NCBI GenBank assembly: GCA_035236585.1
Contig: CP141137.1
Location: forward strand, 7,766,327-7,830,326
Length of the DNA stretch: 64,000 nt
Reading direction: 5' to 3'
DNA from: Warburgia ugandensis
Taxonomy: Eukaryota; Streptophyta; Magnoliopsida; Canellales; Canellaceae
Positions 10,803 to 22,099 of this stretch are shown here, one piece after another (position 1 is the first letter of the stretch; every line of letters starts with the position of its first letter). The notes under the pieces were generated by a model. The model saw only the letters and a program-made list of their open reading frames with translations, did not search any database and was not told the DNA's origin. A program made the position numbers and the translations under genes.

Positions 10803-13800
10803 ATGGCCAATTTCTCCAGGAAACTCGACGTTCAGCAACTTCTCTCCTACGCTGATGATTTCGTTGAGGTTCTTCATAAGAAGAAAGATATCAATGACTT
10901 GATGCAGTCATTGGAAGGAGCGAAACAGCTTCAATCGTCTTGCGAGGCGGATTTCTCCAAGGTTCAAAACCAGCTACAAGGTCAATTCCTTTTACCTCCT
11001 CATTTATTCAGAGTGAGAAGGAAAATTCGTAGTTTTCGTCTTTCAGAAGTTCTATATTTGTTCGGTTTTGTATAAATAATACTGAATTTTCCGTTGGAGC
11101 AGCTCATTATGTCATTTGATTTACCCACAGGTGGAAAACTGAATTTTGGTGGTTAATTCCGAAATAAAAATCTGTTTTTCGTCATTCAGAACTTCTTTAA
11201 CAGTGTGATCGCCAAGTCCGCTGATATTCCAGTGAGAGCACCATATCATAGCTTTGAAGAAAAATCATTTCCAGGTTCCGTAGTCACCACTTCAGACAGA
11301 TATCACTTTTCCAAACCTGAATTTCATCAAATGTGTTTATTTTAGCTCTTTTGGGTGCATATGTTTGCCAAAGAGTCTCTGTTTGCATCTGATGCTATAA
11401 TTGGCATTGAAATGAAGAGGTCCATGCTTCATAATAGGACTTTTTGGAACAAAATCATCACTTTCTTTCAATAAGTGAGATGGACTTGTTCATATTCAAC
11501 CAATCACGGAATTAAAATTATATTACCACTCTTAAGTAAAAATTTGGGTGGCAGTACACTCTGCCATAGATTTGCCTACCTCCCTGGTCAAAAGAATGTT
11601 CGAATTGGACTCTTTGGTCATCCTGGATGCATTTGAACGGAAATATGTTTGAAACTTAGAGTGCATTTTGGGGGTGGGGGGGTTGGAAGACGAATCCTGA
11701 ACTTTTTAAGCTAGGTCTACAGTTTCCGGAATTCACATGCTATGCAAAATGACCATTAATTTGGACTTTTCCTATTGATATTTTCTCTCGCAAGAGGTGA
11801 AAGGAATCAATTTGGAGTAACAAATGCATGGTGAAGGCTTGATTATCATCCTTTCTGCACGGCTGTAGCAATATTTTTATAATAAAATTTAAAAGAATGT
11901 ATTATCCTAGCTTAAAGATAATGAATAATCCACTTAGCGGCTATGAGGTGAGTTTGAGCAAGTTGATATGCAGCATTATATATATTCGCTGTGTAGGTTG
12001 TGGCTCTTTGCCAGATTGAGTTATAATTGTTTGAATCTTTTCTCTACTTTTCTTTGTAAAGAAGAATTGTTTAAATCTCTACTCATTAATAATCTTCTTG
12101 GAGTTACCACTCAAAAAAAAGAAAAAAAAATCTTCCTGCAGTCAGGGAATCAATTATTCTCCAGTGTGAGCACATCACAATTCTTGACTAACCAAATTAT
12201 CAATGATACAGTAATTATCGGACCTGCCATTTCCTAGAAGCCCTATAAGTTAATTTAAGTCGACGTCCTCCACTTGGGCTGAAACTGGATATTGATAATC
12301 CTCCTTATGGCACGATCCTTTTATAGTCCTTATCTGATAATTAGTCGCTTTTGATGGCCATTATTGTTTTGTAAATTTTATGGTGATAATGATTTTGCAA
12401 ATACGATTGTCAAGCATCTATACATCATGAGATTAAGCAATATCTTTGCCAGGAATTTTATAAAGCATCTTCTGATTTTGAGAATGGGGACACCTTGAAA
12501 AATGATCTGCCAATGTCCTTCAAGATGCTTCATGAAGGGGAGCCTTGGTGCAATGGTAAAAGTTGCTGTCGTGTGACCTTGAGGTCACGGGTTCAACGCG
12601 TAGAAACAACCTGTTGTAAAAATACAAGGTAAGGCTGTGTACTATAGGCCCTTGTGGTCCGCCCCTTCCCCGGACCCCGCATAGTCAGGAGCTTCGTGCA
12701 CCGAGGCTACCCTTTTTTTTCTTCAAGATGCTTCAAACGGCTTCAACGTGCCTCTGCTTTAGGAGAATTGTTTTAACTTGCTTACAACTCGTGTCTGAAA
12801 AGTTGTACTAGGTGGAGAACCCCTGAAGGAAAAGGTAGGTTGTCTTGGTTCTCTCAAGAGCTTTCTCCGGATTCTGTATTTACTTTGATAATTGACAGAC
12901 TAGAGTGATCGACTTGATAGTGCTGAATCCCAAGTGAGTTTTCAAATATAGCATGGAACTTAACAGATGCCTACATTTCTTGGTTAAGAAATGTTATAGT
13001 ATCTTCTGCAAATACATCTGCAGAGTACTTTCTACTCTCTATTTCTGTCTGGCATAGCAAATTTACTTCTAAGTGAGGCTTAAAAGTGGGTTCTGCATGA
13101 GCTGGCCCTTGGAAAACCCATCTGTTTGGTCTGTTGCTCTGATCAAGAGCTGGACTATATTTCTTGGTACATAGGATAAAATTCTTGGTTTGATTGGGAA
13201 TAAAGTAAATGGGAATTGAGGAGCTTTTCCTTTATATATGAGAAGGTCTTATAATGTTACGTTGTTTCTTACTGCTATTTTGTCTTTTGCTGTAGACTAT
13301 CAGAAAAAGATAACTGCGTGCAAGCAAAAGATTGATGAGTCTAAAACTGAAGTCATCGACGATGCAGAACTAGACCATCTTCAAAACGAGTTGGACCAAG
13401 AGCTTCAGAAGGAACAAGCACTTCGGGAGGAACTTAGATGAGTGTCTTGTTGCTTTTCATTCTATTTTATCTCAAATTACTAGGAGTACTGATTTACAAT
13501 TTATGATTTATTTCTTATATTATTTCAACACAGCAGCAAGTAACGAGATTGATGATCTAGAATATAAAAGGATTTCCGTTGAAGAACAGAAGAGAGTTCT
13601 AAAGAAAGTGGAAAGAGATGAACTAAGGCAACAGTAAGTATCTGGACAACATGGGCCTATTTCAAGCTTTTGAAGGTTGTCATTTTATAATAATTTTGGT
13701 TTATACATTCAGTACAAAGTTTACTTCTCTCTCCTGAAACTTTTTATGTAAAGCTCCATATATCTTGCTTTATGCTAATAATTTTTTCTTAATTGTTATC

Positions 13801-14516
13801 TAATGGCTTATATATGGAGTCAATAATTTCCATTATGTCATCTGCTTGTTACCTTTGATTCAATATCCCATGTTTCCTGAACCAATCTCCTTTTCAAATT
13901 GTTCATATCCAGCTCTGGATTACCTTTCTTCATCACCTATTAGATTTTCTGTGTTTCTAATTTTACCTTTGTAGCATTACTTAGAACATAACAATTTAAG
14001 AACAGAAATATGAAAAGTAAATTGTCATCCTCCTGCTTTTCTTATTAGATTTTCTCTGTGTTTCTAGTTCTATATTCGAAGCACTATTTAGAAGTTAACT
14101 TTTTGCAAAAAAAGAAGAAGAAGAAGTGAGGGGCAAAACTAAACCACTTTGTTTCATTATGCAGGAAGAAGCTTTCAATGTATGCTTCAGTAACAAATAT
14201 CATACCGGATTTAGGCGACCAAACCACAATATCTGGCCGTATCCTTTTCCATCAGCAATTCTTTTGTTGCTCATGACACGTATTTTGTTCTTTTGTTTAC
14301 TTCTTTGTTTTGGGAGGCATCGTCCAATCCTGTAGCAAAGGGTTTGAGGATACCTCGCCTATGATATTTCCTGCAGTATAGCATTGAATTCTCCCTAAAT
14401 GAATTACAGAAATTGTAGACAAGAACAAAAAGCTGGTTGAGAAGTTTGAATTCAAACCTACTGAGACATCTCCTGCAGAGATATGCAACTGCCTGTGGAG
14501 AATGATGGACTTGTGA
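10803..14516 (+). CDS. SPC24: Kinetochore protein SPC24 homologue (MUN-like), five exons
   Basis: Product of about 200 aa, the usual length of plant SPC24. SPC24 pairs with SPC25 in the NDC80 complex, which links kinetochores to spindle microtubules. Exons: 10803-10980, 13296 to about 13439, about 13534-13633, 14165-14238, 14410-14516 (stop TGA). Exon 1 encodes KLDVQQLLSYADDFVEVLHK and KKDINDLMQSL. Exon 2 encodes a coiled coil with KITACKQKIDE and LDQELQKEQALREELR. Exons 3-5 give SNEIDDLE, KKLSMYASVTNIIPDL and VEKFEFKP, ending NCLWRMMDL. The globular C-terminal motif SMYASVTNIIPDL is the strongest family signature. Intron phases agree for all joins except exon 2/3, where no GT donor exists before an in-frame TGA at 13439-13441; AG|ATGAGT stands where AG|GTGAGT-like would be expected. 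Intron 4 begins GTATCCTTTT, a U12-type donor. Intron 1 (2.3 kb) carries an Au SINE. A TTG upstream at 10758 is in frame but is not a likely start. Confidence 0.88.
12533..12720 (+). repeat. Au SINE in SPC24 intron 1
   Basis: Nearly full length: GGAGCCTTGGTGCAATGG, GACCTTGAGGTCACGGGTTC, GGCCCTTGTGGTCCGCCCC, GGAGCTTCGTGCACCGAGGC, then a T run. A perfect 15-bp duplication CTTCAAGATGCTTCA lies at 12518-12532 and 12721-12735. It is in the same orientation as the gene and inside the intron, so it leaves the coding sequence untouched. Confidence 0.95.
14239..14409 (+). other. Putative U12-type intron of SPC24
   Basis: This 171-bp intron starts GTATCCTTTT, matching the minor-spliceosome donor consensus (G/A)TATCCTT, and ends in ATTACAG. 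CTCCCTAAAT at 14391-14400 is a partial match to the U12 branch site TTCCTTAAC (about 6 of 9). Its branch A lies about 11 nt from the acceptor, the typical U12 spacing. Splicing here joins GGC C|AA ATT, giving SGQIVDKNKKL, as expected for the family. Confidence 0.7.
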
Positions 14517-14916
14517 AAAGAACTCTGGAGGTGCAAAGACAAGGATTTGAAAGTATTGTGATATAACATTAGCACCGAACTTAATGGGCTCGTCTCCCAT
14601 ACTATGCTACAACCCATCTAATTTAAAGGATTGCCACTGCTGCTCATCACTCAATGTTACTGGTTTACTCCTCTTTTTTACTCTTTTGCAACCATTCCTT
14701 GTTCATAAGTAGCCTTAACGAGCTCGGTGCATCTAAATCAAGAAATTCCAAGCATAAGTAGAAGTAGGATGGTCGATTGACAAGTCTGAAGCATGCACAT
14801 CTAGAAGCATTTGTTTTTACACAAGAATATGCAAGTAAAAATGAACAGGAGCTTGAAAATTGGCGGTTTCATTAAAGCCTTCTTACGCATGTGGAGAAAC
14901 ATGTCTTTCCTGCATG

Positions 14917-15062
14917 TGGAGTCCGGGGAAGAGGCAGACCACAAAGGGTCCATGGTAAATGGCCTTACCTTGCATTTTGCAAGAGGCTGTTTTCATGGCT
15001 TGGGCCTGGAGCCTTCAGGTAGCACAGCAACAACACAACCATTGTGCCAAGCTCTCCTGCTT
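14917..15062 (-). repeat. Au SINE, tail missing
   Basis: The minus strand reads from GGAGAGCTTGGCACAATGG through CCTCTTGCAAAATGCAAGG, TTTACC..GGACCC and TTTGTGGTCTGCC to CCCCGGACTCC. The 3' GCTTCGTGCACC..CCTTTT end is absent. About 400 bp downstream of the SPC24 stop. Confidence 0.8.
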
Positions 15063-15975
15063 CCACAATTTACTGCGGCTGTCCAAACTGAAACTCTATG
15101 ATGCTTGTCATGTTTGAGTTTATTCTTATTTGAAGTCAAAGCTTCAACTTGAACAATTTATAAGGGTATGCACACACTTAAACCTGCCGTTGCAACTTCA
15201 AACTTGGATGCCTGCTTTTGTTTACTTTACCGCCAAGGTCAATAGTTAAGATAGGAAAGGACATTGTCTTTCAAGATAATCAGAAAAGAGACGTTACATG
15301 GCACTATCCTTTACGATTGTCTTGGGGGTCAGTAGAGCATTTGGGAAGAAAATCTTACTGGCATCATAGTAATAAACGGCCGTGTATAAGTCCCAGTGTA
15401 TGTTCATTTTTTCCATGAATAGTAAAATATATATTTTTATCTAACCCTTTCATCACGATGGGAATGACTTAGATGGGCTGGACAACAAGTTTCTTGCACA
15501 TTTCAATTTTTGTTTCTCTTATGTTTCCCTGGGAAAGAAAAACATAACCATTCATCTTTACTAATTTTTTTCAAAGTAGTTAGGATCATCCAAATAGATT
15601 GATGCACAATACTAGCCGTAGGATCAAGGGAACGGGTAAGATTTTTAGCTTTCAGTTTACGGAGCCACCCGGTAAATCTGTTTGGTAAGAGGAAAGAAAG
15701 AAAATCGATCCTGAAAATGTAATTGTGGACTGTAAGAGTAAGGAACAATTAGTTTCCATCTAAGCACAGCCAGCAAGCAAGTTCTTGTTTGATTAGGGGA
15801 ATGCTGCATTTTATGGGCCCACTTGAAGATCCGTGTGTGAATCTATACCGTTAAAAGTTGTAGACTGTGAATAGGACTGCTGCAAAGTCTTTGAAATGGT
15901 GTATTTCCTCGATTAAAGGATCACCTTTCTGATCAATAACAAATGCAGATGGAAACATAAACATCTTTAATTGTA
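15063..15975. other. Intergenic, no gene recognised
   Basis: No supported reading frame. The minus-strand open frame 15503-15748 has no recognisable family feature. Confidence 0.45.
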
Positions 15976-16136
15976 AAGAAAAAAAAGGCAGCCACCATCT
16001 AAGAAAGGAGTGGACCTCAAAGGGTCAATAATATGCAGCATTACTTTGCATTTTTGTATGAGGCTGTTTCCATGCCTCTAATATGTGACCTCGAGGTCAC
16101 ATGGAGACAACTTAACCATTGAGCCAAAAATCCCCT
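15976..16136 (-). repeat. Au SINE
   Basis: The minus strand shows TGGCTCAATGGTTAAGTTGT, GTGACCTCGAGGTCACAT, a TGCAAAGTAATGCTGCATAT block and GTCCACTCC. It is diverged at the 3' end (GGTGGCTGCC). Confidence 0.75.
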
Positions 16137-16965
16137 TCTAAACAACCTTTAATGACTCTATATTAATTTGATTTACATAGTCGCTCATCACTTAGAGTAC
16201 TAATCAGCATTCTCATATATCTAAACCAGAAAAGGACAAGTCGTCCTCTCCACAGGTTTAGCAAAAGACTAACCCTACATCAGGAAAGGCTTTAGGTAAC
16301 CACTGTAGTTTCTGAGTAAGTTTAGTAGTAGCTCAAGGCTTACTGTTCCTTTACTGAAATTCCTTGCCTTGAAAATGTTAATAATCAATCTCTTCAGTAA
16401 CCAGGAATTCTTAAGCAAAATCTTACAAGCTCAATGTCATTTTCATCGTGCTTCAGAAATTCTTTCGTGCCAAGACTTCCACTCACTCTCCATTGGTCTC
16501 ATGTAATACCCACATAGAAAGTTGTGTATGCTAACTATCTTGAGGTGCTGTAACAGACAAGAGAATGGAAGCTCCATTGATCCCCAGAATCCTGTTTCAT
16601 CACAGTTTTAAATGTCCTAAAATAGCACATTACACTCGACTGTTAGATGCAATTATTAGGCCCTATCACAATACATGAAATAATGGCAGAAAGATGGAAA
16701 GACTAAAATGAATGTATTCGATCATTCTGTATAATCCTTACTTCTAGTAAAGTCATCATTGTCCTCCTTCAAGTGTATACTTAGAATAAGAGTCTCAAGG
16801 TTACAGCAACTCCTTGACAAGTGGGCGACCCCTGGGAACTCCCATTTAGTCAATCCAATCTTCAATTCTTAGACTTGTAGAATTGATGACTGAAGTATGT
16901 AACCTGTGTATCTCTCTTAAAAATAGAACATGAAGAAATCAAAGACGAGAAGTACGTAATTGTAG
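16137..16965. other. Intergenic, no gene recognised
   Basis: Nothing supportable beyond short random open frames. Confidence 0.4.
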
Positions 16966-16981
16966 TGAGTCATTTTCCATA

Positions 16982-17142
16982 AAAAGGGCAGTCCCGGCGC
17001 ACGAAGCTCCTGTGTATGCGGGGTCTAGGGAAGAGGCGGACCACAAGGGTCAATCGTATGCAGCCTTACCTTGCATTTGCAAGAGGCTGTTTCCACACCT
17101 TGAACCCGTGACCTCAAGATCACACGACGACAACTTTGCAAT
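16982..17142 (-). repeat. Au SINE with 16-bp target duplication
   Basis: The minus strand carries TGATCTTGAGGTCACGGGTT, GGAAACAGCCTCTTGCAAAT, GACCCTTGTGGTCCGCCTCT and GAGCTTCGTGCGCCGGGAC. The first ~14 bases of the head are missing. TGAGTCATTTTCCATA flanks it on both sides (16966-16981 and 17143-17158), so the insertion is intact and slightly 5'-truncated. Confidence 0.93.
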
Positions 17143-17332
17143 TGAGTCATTTTCCATATTGGCTAAAATAAATCAAATGCACCATACCGATGCCATCAGT
17201 TTTGTTCAGAAAGCAGTGGAGGCATTGGCAATTCCTGCTCAATAAACTTGGTCGTTATCAACTAATGAGTATGCATCAGACCTCACCAAAAAGTAGATGT
17301 AAAAAGCCGAAAAATATATCCTCCAAACATAC

Positions 17333-18212
17333 CTGAATGCACCAACGACATAGATTTAGATGTTTGACATTGCGAAGATTATCAAGAAGCTTCTTCAATT
17401 TGTTGCCATAGGAATCACCCAGGTCGTAATCACATTTGTCAGCATTTCCTCAAGATGGATGTCGGCTTCAACAAGAGATGACAAGTCCTTTCACCAAATA
17501 GTCTGCCCTTAGATTAGCCCCTTGAAGTTCTAAACACAAAAGGTTTGGAGCATAAATCTCAATCTGAGTTCCAGGTTTACCAACATAAACACAGTCTATT
17601 ATCCTCAGCATCTTAAGGTGGACATTCTCAGTGGTGATACTAAGAGCACTTTTGGTATTGCAGTCCACTCGAGCTAAGCATTCAAGTTTCAGGAAGCCAG
17701 AAGTCAGATCCTTGGCCATTTTAGCAGGCAATTCAAGCTGCACAAGGTTCATGTTTTTAAGCGAGCCAATGGAAGAAGACACTTTGATTTCACAGTGTTT
17801 CAATGTCAATGAAGTCAGTGATTCATGACGAAAAAGACAAGGAGGCAACCGTACAGACATAAGTATCTCCCTCGTGAACCCAAGTGTTTAGTGGCAGACT
17901 CCAGACAGGGTACCATAACACTGTGTTACTGCAAAATCAGTCCATGAATCAACCTTGGAAACCCCAGGTTTGCGTACATGAAGTCGAAACTTGCACGTAA
18001 TTTTTGAATCTCCTACTCATCATGAAGAGTGACTGATTTGCTTATAAACTCCCTTATCTATTTTATACTTCTGAGTCTTGGGTCTCCATATTCCAGACAG
18101 ATTTCCACTAAGTTCTGCCACCTTCTAGCAACAAGCTCGTCTTGATAACATCTTCCATTGGCAGGAAAGACAATATGTGAAGAAGAACATGATCCGGTCA
18201 ACAACTGATCCA
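17333..18212 (-). pseudogene. F-box/LRR (FBL/FBD-type) protein pseudogene
   Basis: Read on the minus strand, a broken F-box lies at about 18212-18100: HIV.FLP, MEDVIKTSLLL and a RRWQNL block appear in different frames. An LRR-like region follows at 17860-17468 with SVRLPPCLFRHESLTSLTLK, SSIGSLKNMNLVQLELP and APNLLCLELQGANL. A block in yet another frame reads GNKLKKLLDNLRNVKHLNLC and RWCIQ, ending at a GT donor (17331-17332). This order is that of plant F-box/LRR proteins, the substrate adaptors of SCF ubiquitin ligases. At least two frameshifts, one within the F-box and one near 17420, plus stops upstream of the LPPCLF segment show it is not functional. No C-terminal FBD domain was found. The longest open part, 130 aa, should not be annotated as an intact gene. 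Confidence 0.78.
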
Positions 18213-18953
18213 TTCTTTCTTAGCTTTCACAAATTCCTTCCTTTGATTCTCTTGCCTTGTATCTTACAGGTTTTCATTACTATTACTCTTCTGTGTTGTT
18301 CAATTGCAAAAGGACACCTCCAATAACTTACCTGTTTTAAGAAAGCCAACTTCAAAGGCCATCTGTTAAACGTTATTATGCTTTTCTACTGAGATAGGAA
18401 ACCATTGTTACGTAGTTCTTCAACTAATTTGTTATCGAGGATAAAGTTCTCCAAATAATTGAAATTTTCTTCTGAAATAGTTCCATTTTTTTATATTAAA
18501 AACTTCAAAATATCCTAAATAATAAAATCTTGCTTTTGCAAGCTAGATGTGAACTCTGCATTAAGCATAAATTTACTGATGCAAAGGCAAAGCCTAGAGA
18601 AATTCATTAGATCATCTCTATCATCCATAAATCTTGTAAAAGATCCAAGTTTTCCTACAGCCATTCTAGTGGAGATTGACATCATATATCCAAAAGTCAC
18701 ACATAAGTGAGCATCCATCCATCTTGCGGAAGTTTTCCTGAACCTCTCCCAAAGGTTTCCTGAATCTGAACTACCTATAACCCATTACTTAGTTTGTAAA
18801 TCTATTTCAAATCTCCCCAACAAGGGAAAAGTGCCACCTTCATACTTTAAGAGGCGCCATGTTGTTTGTGACAACCTATGCTAGACGGCTTTTGGCTGGT
18901 CTAAGCACATTTTTGCTTATTTAATTAAATTTTTGGTGAACTTACAAATGCGA
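18213..18953. other. Intergenic, no gene recognised
   Basis: Upstream flank of the F-box pseudogene. The minus-strand open frame 18515-18718 has no clear similarity and lies on the wrong side of the F-box to belong to it. Confidence 0.4.
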
Positions 18954-19310
18954 GGAATGCTAAGTGGATGCTCCAAATGAGAGCATTTGTGTACCACTTT
19001 TTCTAGAGCCTACTTTTGCATGATCTCACTCATTCATGAGATTGCACCAGCTTAGGGTGTTTAAGGGATAAAGAAATATGTGGATTAGATAATTCTAGCA
19101 TCTACAAAGTTATAATTGAAAGTAAACAGATTAGAAACTTTCAAAAACATGTAATTGAAAATAGATAGGTTAGAAACTTTGAAGAAATGATGGTATACTA
19201 AATTATCCAATCCACATGTTTTTTTAATCTATTAAATATCTAAAGTGAGAGCAATCATATGAATGAGTTTGATCGTACAAAGGTAGGGTCCAGAAGAAAG
19301 TTAGTATTCC
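18954..19310. mobile_element. Fold-back MITE family B, ~357 bp
   Basis: The ends are GGAATGCTAA (18954) and TTAGTATTCC (to 19310). Inverted arms share blocks such as CTAGAGCCTACTTTTG / AAGGTAGGGTCCAG, CTCACTCATTCATGAGATTG / CAATCATATGAATGAG and ATGTGGATTAGATAATTCTA / AATTATCCAATCCACAT. There is no coding capacity. A fragment with the same arm occurs at about 39.1-39.2 kb. Confidence 0.75.
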
Positions 19311-19487
19311 GCTAAAAATATTGCTCTTGTTGGTTAGTATTTCTCAATTTTTTGATATATGGGCTATGACTTAGCCATGTTGGTGCTTGTCAAGTGAAAA
19401 TAGAAAGTAAGAAAATTTAGCATTTTCAAAATTCATTAAAAATGGTTTTGATTTATAATATTTCTCATTTTAAGGTCATTAAAAATG

Positions 19488-19651
19488 GTAAAAGTTGTCG
19501 TCACGTGACCTTGAGGTCACGGGTTCAAGGCGTGGAATAAGCCTCTTGCAAAATACAAGGTAAGGCTGCCTACTATAAGCCCTTGTGGTCCACCCCTTCC
19601 CCGGACCATGCATTGGTGGGAGCTTTGTGCATCGGGGCTGCCCTTTTTTTT
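19488..19651 (+). repeat. Au SINE, 5'-truncated
   Basis: Starts at AATGGTAAAAGTTGTCG and continues with GTGACCTTGAGGTCACGGGT, GCCTCTTGCAAAATACAAGG, GCCCTTGTGGTCCACCCCTT and GGGGCTGCCCTTTTTTTT. It is one of the least diverged copies, though the first ~14 bases are missing. Confidence 0.9.
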
Positions 19652-20265
19652 GCACATAGTGAGTCTACAAAAAAGTATGGTTCAAGCAGCTCCTGTGACA
19701 TCTTTCAACTATTCATTTGTAAGCCGCCCAACCACATATGGGCTTAACCATGTACACCAAAAGCCATTGATTTGCAACATATCATTAAGCATGAATATGC
19801 TGCGATGTAAATTTTAATTTCAACCATCCATTTCTAGGAAATTAATTGAAAAAATTCTTAATTCCCAATATATGACATCTTTCATTATGAGGGGCCACAA
19901 TAGGTTTTAAGTATTTGTAGGATCTTTTCAATATGAAGTGCTTGACCTTTTAGCTATATCTATAATCAACCATTAGAAACCATCTGCTTGTAGTTCACTA
20001 ATTTGACAAAGCTACAAAATGAAGGTTCATCGTTCATCGTTCAATTTTCTTTATGACTTGATTACAAATACAATGTCCATCTTAAGATCTAAGCTTTTCA
20101 ATTCTCAACCAAAACATAACTTATTCTTCCTCATTAGAAAAACTTAGAAATTACTAAGATAAGATGTACCTTCTTGTGACAATGGTGCCCTGTTCACCTC
20201 TATTGATATAATTTAGTCCACATATGCAAGTCGTCGATTGCAAATATGTATGTGTGTGTGTAGCA
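19652..20265. other. Intergenic, no gene recognised
   Basis: No supported feature. Confidence 0.4.
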
Positions 20266-20660
20266 GCGGTAATGTCAATTGTTTCATGCAGGTGCTAAGG
20301 AGTAGGTGACATTTGATTGGTTAGGAAAATGACAATTAGAAACTTTTTGTAACAGCCTGAGGGCCCACACCCTGCAACGATATTGTCTGTGCCGGAGTGC
20401 CCATACACCCCGCACAGTTTTGTTCTTCCCCAGTTGCCCAGGAAAAAGGCCTCGTTGCAAGGGAAGTCCTCATCACTCTTATCAAGAGCCCAGTAACTTT
20501 CCCCCTAGCGATGTGGGACTAACTCTCAGTCTTTCACCTTGCCTAGAAGCCTGCCAGCCCTCTTAGCCCGCCCTCATCGGCCAAGGCTTCACACTTTTCT
20601 CCAACCAATCAAATGTCACCTGCTCTTTACACTTACAGCTCTTTGCTGAAATTATGGCTC
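20266..20660. mobile_element. MITE family A, copy 2, interrupted by a solo LTR
   Basis: The left arm AGGTGACATTTGATTGGTTA near 20304 pairs with AACCAATCAAATGTCACCTG near 20603-20622. Outer arms are GGTAATGTCAATTGTTTCAT and TTTGCTGAAATTA. Removing 20348-20598 joins the halves into a ~145-bp element collinear with copies 1 and 3. Confidence 0.8.
20348..20593 (+). mobile_element. 246-bp solo LTR (TRIM-like) nested in MITE
   Basis: Begins TGTAACAGCC and ends GGCTTCACA (TG...CA). The pentamer CTTTT is duplicated exactly at 20343-20347 and 20594-20598. The interior contains GCGATGTGGGACTA, a block seen in small plant TRIM-type LTRs. No primer-binding site, internal region or second LTR is present, so it is a solo LTR left by recombination. 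It is GC-rich compared with its surroundings. Strand is assigned by the TGTAACAGCC start and is tentative. Confidence 0.85.
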
Positions 20661-21619
20661 CCTATATGTACAGGGGAGCGGTAATTACCGCAGATTTCAG
20701 TAGCTACGAAACACAGCTACCTCCTCATTGGTCTAATAGAAAAAATATTAAAAAAAATGTATACGTACCAATGTCCATCTATTAATATGTTTTATTGTTA
20801 CTCTATCCATAGATTAACATGTCATCTCATGCTCTTTGAAGAACCTATTGTACACACAAATATCTCCATTACGCCGCTTTTGTCTAGCTACTTAAGCCAT
20901 TACTTTGGAGCATGTTTCATCTCATACAAATGGCCTAATTAGCCCACAAAATTATTCTCTCTACTTGGGATGTCATCATCCTTGCAGTCTTTGAACAGCC
21001 ATCTAATATTGTTTGAAGATCTTGACGATCGAAATACCAGTTTTTCTCTTCGTATAAAAGTGTTGTTTGTAATACCTTGACCAACTAGGTATAGGTTTCT
21101 TATAGGTTAGACCCACTGGGCTTGTTAAACCAATACAGTGGGTCCATAGATAATGCTCAATGAGGCCCCCAAAAGAAAAGAACAAAGAAGCGTAGACGTG
21201 TTCTTTTTTGTAGGTGAACAAAAAAGTCAATTGTTTGTATCTCTTTACATAAAAGACCATAACTAAAAAGTAAAAGACCAACAACAAGCAAACATAAATT
21301 ATCAATAACTATAAAAAAAACCAACAAAAGGAAAAAAAAAGAAAGAAAAAAAAAGAGATGAACGAGAAAGACTAATGCCAAAAAAATCAAGGACAACTAA
21401 CAAACCTTAAATTAAGTCATTGCAAACTTCTCTCTCATGATCAAACCACTCATCCCTGGGACCTAGTCTTATAAATATATCGTTACTCAAAACTATATAT
21501 GCATAATAGAATCTAAACCCGTTTTGTTGGTTTATATAAAACATGGAAAAACACTTTTTTTACAGCCATCCACCCCTAAAGTAATTGTCATCATCCAAGG
21601 AAGAAGATTTTTGTATCAC
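20661..21619. other. Intergenic, no gene recognised
   Basis: Long low-complexity reading frames on the minus strand (21003-21396) come from A/T-rich runs and do not look like a gene. Confidence 0.4.
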
Positions 21620-21637
21620 AGCTATCACATAACGAAG

Positions 21638-21816
21638 AAGGAAAACCTTGGCACAACGGTAGAGTTGTCGTTGTGTGACTTTGAGGTCACGAGTTCAAGG
21701 TATAAAAGTAACCTCTTGCAAAATACAACGTAAGACTGCATACCATTAACTCTTGTAGTCCGCCCTTCTCCTGACCCTGCATACGAGGGAGCTTCGTGCA
21801 GTGGGGCTGCCCTTTT
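21638..21816 (+). repeat. Au SINE with ~18-bp target duplication
   Basis: Head GGAAAACCTTGGCACAACGG, then GACTTTGAGGTCACGAGTTC, CCTCTTGCAAAATACAACG, GAGCTTCGTGCAGTGGGGC and TGCCCTTTT. The flanks AGCTATCACATAACGAAG (21620-21637) and AGCTATCACGTAATGAAG (21817-21834) match with two differences. About 300 bp upstream of the eEF2 leader. Confidence 0.92.
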
Positions 21817-22099
21817 AGCTATCACGTAATGAAGTTACATTCTATGCTTCCATATGAACCTCTCTCCATTCCGGGCTTCCAAATTGATATATTTGGCAAT
21901 CAAGACAAATACTGAGGGCAAGTTTGGAAACAAAACATACAGAGAATAGAACCTTTTAGAGCGACGGCCGAAAAGAGGTAGATGGTATCTTTTGGCACGA
22001 GAAAATATTTAGTATTTGGTAATGGTGGCGAATATGCCGACCGACTCCTCGGTGACCATATTATCCTCAAAACAGCGGTCCAGATTAGTACATATCCAA

